From Fabrea salina (Eukaryota > Ciliophora > Heterotrichea > Heterotrichida > Fabreidae), in contig JALIHJ010000041.1 of NCBI GenBank assembly GCA_022984795.1, positions 1 to 64,000 of the forward strand: a stretch of DNA of 64,000 nt, in the 5' to 3' direction. The notes below the pieces were generated by a model, which saw only the letters and a program-made list of their open reading frames with translations, was not told the DNA's origin and did no database searches. Shown piece after piece: positions 26,736 through 34,466 of this stretch (positions are counted from its first letter, which is position 1; each line of letters starts with the position of its first letter). Made by a program: the position numbers and the translations under genes.

Positions 26736-27443
26736 CTAAGAAACCGAATTGATTCTTTTGAACATTAATTTGCACCAGTCTTTGTACTTCTTAGGTCCTA
26801 ACTTAGCAAGCATTTTGCCCAGACTGTGGTTAATGTCTATCTGACTAATTATCTTGAAAATGGTTTTTCCATGTTGATGGCTGAATTCGTGGTAACCTAT
26901 TAAAACACTGCCCCTCCTAAGCCCTTTTTGCTCAGGGTAGTCTTCGTTGGGTTCGCTAAAGAACACCTGAACTAGTTTGTCTTGGTCTTTGACAATAAAC
27001 CTTTTCTCCACAAAGTCTCCTTTGTAGCCGAAGGTGGAAACTAAGCGGTACTGAAGGTAAGTTCCTTGACTCAAGGTCTTTGTTTCTAGCTTTTTGATAT
27101 TGGGATCCCACCTGAGTCTTGTTTCAGGAGTGTTTAGTTGGTCCAAAAAGGTTTGGAAGGGCACAACAGAGTCAAACTTGATGGTTGCGTAGGTAACCGG
27201 GTAGTCTTTTGAGTACTGGGAAAAGTCTAGTTTTTTAATGGTCAGCCAGTCCTCAGTAATAACGGTTTCCCAGTTGCTGAGTTGCTTTACATAGTTGTAA
27301 ATTTCCAAGGCTTTTGGGTCTTGAATCGTCTCTAAGGGCAAGTAACTTGCTGGAGCAATTTCTGAAGCAATTTCTTTTTTACCTAAAGTTTCTTCTTGGA
27401 GTTGATTTTTCAGAGACAGTTCTCTGCTAGTGCAGCATCCCAT
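26736..27443 (-). CDS. START-domain lipid-transfer protein, likely lipid-anchored
   Basis: 235 residues. The N-terminus MGCCTS is a classic N-myristoylation plus palmitoylation sequence. A START-type fold spans about 50-232, with WDPNIKKLET and the C-terminal helix (SLGKMLAKLGPKKYKDWCK). START domains bind sterols, phospholipids or ceramide; the ligand cannot be told. Stop TAG. Start-to-start spacing with the divergent glutaredoxin is 33 bases. Confidence 0.85.
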   Translation of the reverse strand: MGCCTSRELSLKNQLQEETLGKKEIASEIAPASYLPLETIQDPKALEIYNYVKQLSNWETVITEDWLTIKKLDFSQYSKDYPVTYATIKFDSVVPFQTFLDQLNTPETRLRWDPNIKKLETKTLSQGTYLQYRLVSTFGYKGDFVEKRFIVKDQDKLVQVFFSEPNEDYPEQKGLRRGSVLIGYHEFSHQHGKTIFKIISQIDINHSLGKMLAKLGPKKYKDWCKLMFKRINSVS

Positions 27444-27476
27444 TTTCTAGCTGAAAACTAACAAATGCCATAAATA

Positions 27477-28424
27477 ATGGTTTTTTGGGTAAACGAACCT
27501 TCTGAGGTAGTGCAGCTTGTCAAGGAAGAGTCTTTTAAAAAGTTGGTGTTAATCAGCTTCTTACAGAACTCACAAGAAACCTCGCAAAACTTACTTACTT
27601 GTTTAGAAGAACTAGAAGATTCTAATCAGAACATTTTGCTAGCATGCTTAGACTCAGACCGCAACGCTGGCTTAGTTGAGTTCTTCAACGTGGCAAAGGT
27701 TCCAACCACTTTGGCTTACTTAGGCGTGAAGCAAATAGGAAGGTTTGAAGGCGCCAATGTTCCCGAAATAGTAAGTAATGTTGAGTACTGGAGCACCAAC
27801 TTTGAAACCGAGATGCAAAATGTCCAGCAGGAGTACTACGAAAAAATAAGAACCCTAATCAACAAACACCCCATGATGTTGTTCATCAAAGGCACTCCGC
27901 AAAACCCCCAGTGCAAGTTTACTCGGAGACTAATGTCTTTGATAGGAGACCAAAACTTTGGACACTTCAACATCTTGACCGACGACGGAGTGAGGGAGTG
28001 GATGAAGAAGTACTCAGAGTGGCCCACTTATCCCCAAGTCTACCTAAACGGAGAGATGCTGGGGGGAGTCGACATCGTAGAACAAATGGTAAACTCAGGT
28101 GAGTTCCCCAGCACTCAGGACTTAGAACACAGACTGAAGTCACTTGTGAACCAAAGCAAAGTTGTGCTCTTCATGAAGGGTTCTCCGGAGAATCCCCTCT
28201 GTGGGTTTAGCCAAAAAGCTGTGGAGATGCTTCGCAAACACTCAGCTAAGTTTTCGCACTTCGACATTCTAGAAGACAACGAAGTGCGGGAAGGCCTCAA
28301 AGCTTACTCAAGCTGGCCTACGTACCCCCAACTTTATGTGGACGGAGAACTCATTGGGGGCGTGGATATCATGAGTGAAATGGATGCTTCGGGAGAGCTA
28401 AGTTCAGTGATTAATAAGAGTTAA
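27477..28424 (+). CDS. GLRX3: Monothiol glutaredoxin, PICOT/GLRX3 type
   Basis: 315 residues: a thioredoxin-like domain (about 1-110) without a CxxC, then two monothiol glutaredoxin domains (about 120-215 and 222-312). GLRX3 carries a bridging Fe-S cluster for cytosolic iron trafficking. The second domain has the canonical CGFS site, but the first has CKFT in its place, in an otherwise intact context (KGTPQNPQCKFT). The stop codon overlaps that of the convergent CCCH gene (shared TTAA at 28421-28424). Confidence 0.93.
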   Translation: MVFWVNEPSEVVQLVKEESFKKLVLISFLQNSQETSQNLLTCLEELEDSNQNILLACLDSDRNAGLVEFFNVAKVPTTLAYLGVKQIGRFEGANVPEIVSNVEYWSTNFETEMQNVQQEYYEKIRTLINKHPMMLFIKGTPQNPQCKFTRRLMSLIGDQNFGHFNILTDDGVREWMKKYSEWPTYPQVYLNGEMLGGVDIVEQMVNSGEFPSTQDLEHRLKSLVNQSKVVLFMKGSPENPLCGFSQKAVEMLRKHSAKFSHFDILEDNEVREGLKAYSSWPTYPQLYVDGELIGGVDIMSEMDASGELSSVINKS

Positions 28425-28981
28425 CTGCATTTAGTGCACTGAGTCTCGCAAGAGCAAGCAAAGATGTAGCCTTTGCAACATTCGCATTCGCGGCTGGTGG
28501 GATACCAGCGGCCTTCTTTGTCGAAAGTGTCGAGGCGGGGGTCCTCATCAGAGTGTATCATTCCGCAGTGAGCGGGGAACAAACAATTGCCAGTTTCTAC
28601 CAAGGCAGGACACATCAAGCCGTGCTTAGCTATTTCGTGGCCTTGGTTGAATATAAGCTGCTCTCTCTGGAGTTGGTAGATTTTGTCCATGTCGCGTCTG
28701 ACTTCTTTTTCGTCAGGTTCCACAAAGTCTTGTTTGGCTTTCATCTCTTCTTGCCTAGAAGCTAGAGCCCACTCAATGTACTCCTTTACGTAGCTGCAAA
28801 GTGCATTTGGGTCTGCGTATAGGTACTCGTACATATCTATTTCTATGCTGCCTGCGTATTCCGAGTGGGAAAAAGGACAAGCTATTTCAGGGCATTCGAA
28901 GAAGTCTAGCCAATGCGAAGGGCATATAGGTTGGTAGCTGTAGTCGTAGTACCAGTGAGTCAAATAAGGATTCGCACTCAT
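28421..28981 (-). CDS. CCCH-type zinc-finger protein
   Basis: 186 residues. A first finger-like motif C-x9-C-x4-C-x3-H lies at about 19-37, and a canonical C-x8-C-x5-C-x3-H at about 124-143. A helical, charged linker separates them. The C-terminus is Cys-rich (C-x-C-C, C-x-C, C-x2-C). CCCH fingers usually bind RNA. The start is 5 bases (TATTT) from the divergent 7TM gene, and the stop overlaps that of GLRX3 by the palindrome TTAA. Confidence 0.75.
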   Translation of the reverse strand: MSANPYLTHWYYDYSYQPICPSHWLDFFECPEIACPFSHSEYAGSIEIDMYEYLYADPNALCSYVKEYIEWALASRQEEMKAKQDFVEPDEKEVRRDMDKIYQLQREQLIFNQGHEIAKHGLMCPALVETGNCLFPAHCGMIHSDEDPRLDTFDKEGRWYPTSRECECCKGYIFACSCETQCTKCS

Positions 28982-28986
28982 TATTT

Positions 28987-30630
28987 ATGGCGTTTGCATT
29001 ACCAGTCCAGGACGAAATAATAATGATTATTTTTATAACTTTAGCACTAGGGGTCTCTGGGGTGATTGAGAACTACTCTTTAACGCTTGAAAAAGAATCA
29101 ATGAAGGAGTTGATGTGGTTTGGGTTCCAAGAAGGTGGAAAGGTTGAACAGAACTACACCCTGTTTGCAAGAGAGGAGCTAGAACTGGGGTTTTACCTTT
29201 GCTCTACTCAGCAAACAGAAAAGGTTACTCAAGACTTTGACTCTGGGGCTTGCAAGAAAGAATACGGGGGGTGTTACTTTAAGGTTGCAGTTCCATACAC
29301 CAGGGACAGGGACATTTTGAAGGACTCTGAGTTTATTACTTACTTAGAGGGCCTAGAAGTAGACCCCTACAACATTACGGACAAAGAGTTGTTTACTTAT
29401 GAAGAAGAGTTTCTGGCCAACACTACTGACTCAGACCCTAAGAAACAACTGAGTTACTCAAGTAGTTACTTTTTCAGAGTAAACAAATCTGAAACTTACC
29501 ATTTTTTGATAACTAACTGTGCTGGAAGTAGTGTAGAAGTAGAACTAAGCCAAGTAGTTATGAATCCTGACGGAGAGCACCTAAGTGTTGGACTTTTGGA
29601 GATGAAGTTTACTATGGAAGTAACTAAAATTCTGTGGAGTGCTATGATAGGAATGTGGCTGGGGTGTTGGGCAGTGCTTCGGAAAACAAGCATAGCACTT
29701 GTGCAGGGACTTTTGATGCTGGACTGTGTAATTTGGGTGGTGTTTTCGTTTGTGTTCCACGAGTTTTGGCTGGATTACTCAGAAGGGGGGGTCCCTGACC
29801 AAGCTTTAGAGTACTGGTGCAGTGTTTTGTTTGGGATAGCTGAGGGAATGTTTTTTTTTACGGTGTACTTAATTTCAGTGGGACAAGGAGTGACCAAACA
29901 CAACTTTAGTCCTTTCCGCTTCGCTTTTGGGGTAGTGATTTTAGTAGCAGTTCCGATAGTGATTTGTGTAGTTAATTTGAGGAGTGAAGTTTTCTTTTAC
30001 ACGGTTTGTGGGCTTTACTTTTCACTGGCTATCGTGTTTCGGATTAGCATTTCGAAAAACATTAGAGCGCTTGAAGAGGAACTAAGTTACATCCAGGAGT
30101 TAGAAGTAGAAATAATCAGCACTTCAGTGTGGTACAAACTGCGCATTTATAGAATTCTAAGGATTTCTTTAACTATACTGGTGGTGGGGCTTTCAGGATT
30201 GGCAATTCTGCAGGTGTTTGTTTTGGAGTACCAACCCTGGATTGGAATAAGTTCCCACTTAGCTTTGGTGTTTCACTGCCACTTGGTGCTTTTTATTTAC
30301 TTGAGGTTCCGTAAAGTGAATCCTTTTTTCGAAAGGTTCCAACAAGAACTAGAGATAGAAAACCTTCTTCAAGAAATGCGGAGAAACCTTGGTTTGCACA
30401 CATTTGCCCATGGGGTTCCTTTTCCTGGGTCCAAAAACAAACTTTTTTCGGTAGTAAACTCAGTAGTTTTGGTTGAGCAACCTTGTGAGGAGTGCTTGAG
30501 TTTGGGAGTTAAGGTCAGTTCTTTTGGAGAAGAACTGCCTAGGGACTCTGTAGACTCCAGGGCTTTGGAGTATGTGTGTGAGTCCAGTTTTGTTTCTGTG
30601 GAAGACATCCAAGTAGAAGACCAGTTGTAA
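28987..30630 (+). CDS. GOST-like seven-transmembrane protein
   Basis: 547 residues. A signal peptide (about 12-25) leads into a luminal domain with several N-x-S/T sites to about 210. Seven hydrophobic helices follow between about 215 and 455, then an approximately 90-residue cytosolic tail. The plan (N-terminal beta domain, 7TM, tail) is that of GOLD-domain seven-helix proteins such as GPR107 or TMEM87, but a specific subfamily is not clear. Start fixed by the signal peptide. It ends 15 bases before the RBR gene on the same strand. Confidence 0.65.
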   Translation: MAFALPVQDEIIMIIFITLALGVSGVIENYSLTLEKESMKELMWFGFQEGGKVEQNYTLFAREELELGFYLCSTQQTEKVTQDFDSGACKKEYGGCYFKVAVPYTRDRDILKDSEFITYLEGLEVDPYNITDKELFTYEEEFLANTTDSDPKKQLSYSSSYFFRVNKSETYHFLITNCAGSSVEVELSQVVMNPDGEHLSVGLLEMKFTMEVTKILWSAMIGMWLGCWAVLRKTSIALVQGLLMLDCVIWVVFSFVFHEFWLDYSEGGVPDQALEYWCSVLFGIAEGMFFFTVYLISVGQGVTKHNFSPFRFAFGVVILVAVPIVICVVNLRSEVFFYTVCGLYFSLAIVFRISISKNIRALEEELSYIQELEVEIISTSVWYKLRIYRILRISLTILVVGLSGLAILQVFVLEYQPWIGISSHLALVFHCHLVLFIYLRFRKVNPFFERFQQELEIENLLQEMRRNLGLHTFAHGVPFPGSKNKLFSVVNSVVLVEQPCEECLSLGVKVSSFGEELPRDSVDSRALEYVCESSFVSVEDIQVEDQL

Positions 30631-30645
30631 TTAAGTTTCTTTAAA

Positions 30646-33069
30646 ATGGAAATCATTGACTCTAATAAGCCAGGACTTGGTTCTCTGGGCCTAGACCAAC
30701 AAACTCTGAACAGTCTGAACAAGTTCTACAGAGAGGATGAACCACTGACTTTTCCTTCTCCGCACTTTTTGGGACTGGGAATAGGTTTGTTAAAGGTATC
30801 CTCCGAAGACTCAAGTTTCAGAGTCCACTTTGAAGCAGTTCTTAAAGGCTGCAAACGAGACTGCTTCCCCGACGACTTGAGTTATGCACACTACGTAATA
30901 GGAACAGACGTTCTCTTAAAAGAAGGCTACCAAAGATTTTTCAGCGACTTAAACAGCCAAAGCAACTTTGTACTGTCGCTGGGAAGGGCAGTTTACAACA
31001 AGTGCAAACTCAACAAAGGCATTAACTTAGAACTAGTTGCTCAAAAAACTAAAATTAAAGCAAAAGACTTCAAAGAACTAGCAGAGTTTTTACAAGTGAG
31101 AGTGTTGGTGATTCAACCTCCAGAAGAAAAAGTCAAAAGTTACAACTCTTCCTTAGAAGCTTCTGTGCACTTTCTAATGAGTCCTAGTTACTTGGCTTAC
31201 TTGTCCAAGTACCCGTCTTTGCCAGAAGCTGAGTACAACTCAAAGCTTTTTTGCAAACTTTACTACACCAACTCCCTCCAATTCAGGATTGACTACCTCA
31301 AGAACAAAGCAGACTGCTTAGAGCAAAAAAACACCCAACTTCAAAGACAGAACTCTCAACTCAACAAAATCTGCATGAAAGTCATCAAGGCAAACATCAA
31401 CTCAATGGACCCAGGCAAGCTAAAAAAAATTACTGAAGACCTTAAAAAATTTTCTAGTAACTCAAGACACTTGGAACAACTGGAAAGATTCCTTGAAATC
31501 CGCAAGTGCGACTACTGCTTGGAGCACAAAAACTTCATGGTTCTGGAGTGTGGCCACAAAGTTTGCTTCGAAGACCTGATTGAAGTAGTAGCTTCTGCAA
31601 CTGACAACAAAATGATTCTAAACAACTTTGAAAAAACCCTGTATGAAGAACCCAAGTGCCCTGTTTACTGCCCAGTAATGATATCTAGAGAAACCATTCT
31701 AGCAGTACTTGGAGACAAGTTTAACTACTACCAAAGTTTGGCACTCGAAAGAGAAGCTGTCCAGAACCCCAGAACTAAGCACTGCAACCTCTGCAAAACA
31801 GACCAGTACCTAGAAAACTTCGAGGAAGGGTTCTGTGGGGACATCTGCAGTGGATGCATAGTGGCTTGTTTACGCATTGGGCGCAGAGAATGCCCAGTGT
31901 GCATTTCAGAGTTTCCAGAAAGGGGCCTTAGGACTATGATGTTCAGAACTAACTTTTGTGTAGACTGCAAACAAGAAAAAGCCCTAATCAAAGAGTTTCT
32001 AGGCAAGACATGTGAAGCCCACGACATGGTTTGCATTGAGTGCTTGGAAAAGACTCTCAAATTGAACTTCTGCAGACCTTGCATGAGTTACATTGACGAG
32101 GAGTTTAAGATGAAGTTGAACTTAGCAATGCACAGAGAGTGTTGGGTGTGCCACAACCCCTACTCAAGAAGTGAACCTTTAGAGCAAAAAAACTGTTTCT
32201 GTGGAGTGTGTTCTGAGTGCCAAATAAATGACATAGAAAAGTGCCTGTTCTGTGAAGAAAGACTCCCCCAAAAAGTAACTAAGGACTTGAACTTAAGAAA
32301 CACTCTAAAACAAGCTGAAGAGTCTTTAAAGCAGTTCCACTGCAGCTTTTGCAACTCAACAGTAGACATCAAAGAAATCTACATGGGGAAGTGCACTCAC
32401 GGAATTTGTGCTAAATGCATGAAGAACTACATGGAAGCTTACTTGAACTGCGAAAACTTTTACAGACTGGGTAAGTGTCCCGAGTGCGGAGAGGACACTT
32501 TTGAAGACCGAGTGCAAAGGTTTATTGAACTTAACCCTCAGTTTGAAGAGATTTACAGTTCAGTGATGATTAACTCTGAGTTCACTCTGATTTCTTGTCC
32601 CAACTGCAGAACTCCCCAAGAACCCAGCGAACACCGCATGAACAGGTGCTTGAAGTGCGACTTTTTGTTCTGCAAAAACTGTCAAAAACCATGGCACAGA
32701 GAAGAGAACTGCTTTGCAGCCCAAATAGAAGAAGACATCAGAGCTATGGAAGAAGCCGGACTGGAAGTTGCCCAGTGCCCTGGTTGCAAGCATCCCTACT
32801 CCAAAAGAGAAGAAGGCTGCAGTCACGTAATTTGTGTTTACAACAAGTGCAAAATGGAGTTTTGCTTCCAGTGTTCTTGCATAAGGTCACCCACACTAGC
32901 TCACGGAAATCACTACCACAGACCAGAGTGTCCTTTTTACAGTCCACAAGGCGACTTTGAAGACAAGTTCCTACCCCAAGAATGCTCTGAATGCAAAAAA
33001 CTAGGGGACTTGTGTGCCCAACCTCAAAGTTTAACTAGACGATGTAGGTTTGCCCAAGGTGAAAGGTAA
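30646..33069 (+). CDS. RBR-type E3 ubiquitin ligase with extra zinc modules
   Basis: 807 residues. Residues 1-200 are uncharacterised; 215-245 is a coiled coil. A long series of C-x2-C/H clusters runs from about 287 to 560. The C-terminal RBR module follows: RING1 (about 565-640), IBR (CPNCRTPQEP to WH, about 650-690) and RING2 (CPGCKHPY to CFQC, about 710-745). In RING2 the Cys of REEGCSHVIC aligns with the parkin/HOIP catalytic Cys, so it is probably active. It converges on the next gene with no base between the stops. Confidence 0.85.
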   Translation: MEIIDSNKPGLGSLGLDQQTLNSLNKFYREDEPLTFPSPHFLGLGIGLLKVSSEDSSFRVHFEAVLKGCKRDCFPDDLSYAHYVIGTDVLLKEGYQRFFSDLNSQSNFVLSLGRAVYNKCKLNKGINLELVAQKTKIKAKDFKELAEFLQVRVLVIQPPEEKVKSYNSSLEASVHFLMSPSYLAYLSKYPSLPEAEYNSKLFCKLYYTNSLQFRIDYLKNKADCLEQKNTQLQRQNSQLNKICMKVIKANINSMDPGKLKKITEDLKKFSSNSRHLEQLERFLEIRKCDYCLEHKNFMVLECGHKVCFEDLIEVVASATDNKMILNNFEKTLYEEPKCPVYCPVMISRETILAVLGDKFNYYQSLALEREAVQNPRTKHCNLCKTDQYLENFEEGFCGDICSGCIVACLRIGRRECPVCISEFPERGLRTMMFRTNFCVDCKQEKALIKEFLGKTCEAHDMVCIECLEKTLKLNFCRPCMSYIDEEFKMKLNLAMHRECWVCHNPYSRSEPLEQKNCFCGVCSECQINDIEKCLFCEERLPQKVTKDLNLRNTLKQAEESLKQFHCSFCNSTVDIKEIYMGKCTHGICAKCMKNYMEAYLNCENFYRLGKCPECGEDTFEDRVQRFIELNPQFEEIYSSVMINSEFTLISCPNCRTPQEPSEHRMNRCLKCDFLFCKNCQKPWHREENCFAAQIEEDIRAMEEAGLEVAQCPGCKHPYSKREEGCSHVICVYNKCKMEFCFQCSCIRSPTLAHGNHYHRPECPFYSPQGDFEDKFLPQECSECKKLGDLCAQPQSLTRRCRFAQGER

Positions 33070-33603
33070 CTAAATATAGCAATTACTTATCTGTGAAAAA
33101 GAATTAGGTCTCTGCATATTAGAGAAAAGGTGTTCGAACTCCTGTTTTGACTTTTGGAGTTTTTTCTCGTGACGGGCTTGCATGCACTGGATTTTCATGC
33201 AGTAACTTTCGTGAAGGTCTTCTAAGGAGTCTTTGTAGTAGTTAGTTTGTTTGCGGGACTCTTCTAACTGGTCTCTTAACTCCAGCAACAACTTATTAAG
33301 TTGGGAGGTTTCTGACTGGTACTTAGTTTCTAGTTTTTGGATTTCGGACTCTTTGAACTGAATTTGTGTTTTCAAAGCTTCTGCTGTGGCGGAGTCTTGG
33401 AAAGGTTTGAAGCATAAGCTTTTGTTAGAAGTACTGGGAATTAGTTCAGTGTTTATGCTAATATTGTTAGAACTGGGGCTTCCAGTGATTGAAGAAGCTT
33501 TGCTGGAGCTGTTAACTATTCTGTAAGTATTTTTGGGGTCGGTGAGTTCTTCCAAAGCTTTAAGGGAAACCCAGGACCTAGGAGCATTTTCTAAGTGATT
33601 CAT
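33070..33603 (-). CDS. Uncharacterised coiled-coil protein
   Basis: 177 residues from the ATG at 33603 (MNHLENAP); a TTG upstream at 33630 is in frame but unlikely. Residues 1-75 are Ser/Asn-rich and probably disordered; 80-165 form a coiled coil. No family recognised. The stop (TAG) directly abuts the RBR gene's TAA at 33069, so the 3' ends of the two transcripts must be very short or antisense to each other. Confidence 0.65.
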   Translation of the reverse strand: MNHLENAPRSWVSLKALEELTDPKNTYRIVNSSSKASSITGSPSSNNISINTELIPSTSNKSLCFKPFQDSATAEALKTQIQFKESEIQKLETKYQSETSQLNKLLLELRDQLEESRKQTNYYKDSLEDLHESYCMKIQCMQARHEKKLQKSKQEFEHLFSNMQRPNSFSQISNCYI

Positions 33604-33693
33604 TTTAAATTGTACTTGATTTACCGCCAACTAAATTCAAACTAGTAATTCTTAAGTAATTCTTAAGAACTGCTAACTTAATTATAAAGTTTA

Positions 33694-34464
33694 ATGCAAA
33701 CATTCCAAAAACTGCTTCCTGAAGAAGACCTTGACTATTTCATCAAAGAGCTTTCGAGTGTCACTGAAAAGCAACAGTTCACTGAACTCATCAGGAGGTT
33801 CGACTGTGCTTATGTAGAAAGAGCCAAAAACAACCCACAACTCCAGGGGCACTTTCCTTTTGGCGGAGTAAATAACCCTTATAGCCAGTACCAGCCAAGA
33901 ACAGAGACATACCCCAGGCCCCGTTCTTCCTCCATTCCCAGAAACTACTCTGAAGGCCGACTTGACGAGTCTCTTTACAAAGTGCCTATGCATATGCGCG
34001 AAGGAACTCAGTTCAGAACCCAAGCAACTGAAGAAATTTATTCAAGAGAACCAAGGGCCCCTAGTCCGCTTCCCAGGAGACAAGAAGAGTCCTCGCTCAA
34101 AGGCTCTATTGACTTGCGCAAACTCAAAGAAGAAATGCTCAGGGACATGAACAAATACTCTGTGAAACAAGAACCCCAAGAGTCTTTTTACCAGAAACCC
34201 CTTTACTCACAACCTAACTCAAGGTACGAAAGACCTTCTGAAACCTTTTCATACTCTTATTTTCCACAAAACACCATGCAACCCCCTATGCAACACTCTA
34301 TGCAGAACTCTATGCAACCCCAGCCTCATATGCAACCTTATATGCAGCCCCAAATGCAAAGCACGTACTCAGAGAGAAACAGGGAGTTCCCTCGCTACGA
34401 AGAACCTAACTACGGATTCCTTTCACGGCCTCCCTCCATTCCTAACTTTTCATATTTTAAGTAA
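33694..34464 (+). CDS. Uncharacterised protein with Met-Gln-Pro repeats
   Basis: 256 residues. A short helical N-terminus (1-50, LLPEEDLDYFIKELSSV) is followed by a long disordered region rich in Pro, Arg, Ser and Tyr. At 188-225 the motif PMQ/SMQ/HMQ recurs about every four to five residues (DNA about 34275-34360). No family recognised. The stop lies 2 bases from that of the convergent coiled-coil gene. Confidence 0.65.
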   Translation: MQTFQKLLPEEDLDYFIKELSSVTEKQQFTELIRRFDCAYVERAKNNPQLQGHFPFGGVNNPYSQYQPRTETYPRPRSSSIPRNYSEGRLDESLYKVPMHMREGTQFRTQATEEIYSREPRAPSPLPRRQEESSLKGSIDLRKLKEEMLRDMNKYSVKQEPQESFYQKPLYSQPNSRYERPSETFSYSYFPQNTMQPPMQHSMQNSMQPQPHMQPYMQPQMQSTYSERNREFPRYEEPNYGFLSRPPSIPNFSYFK

Positions 34465-34466
34465 CA

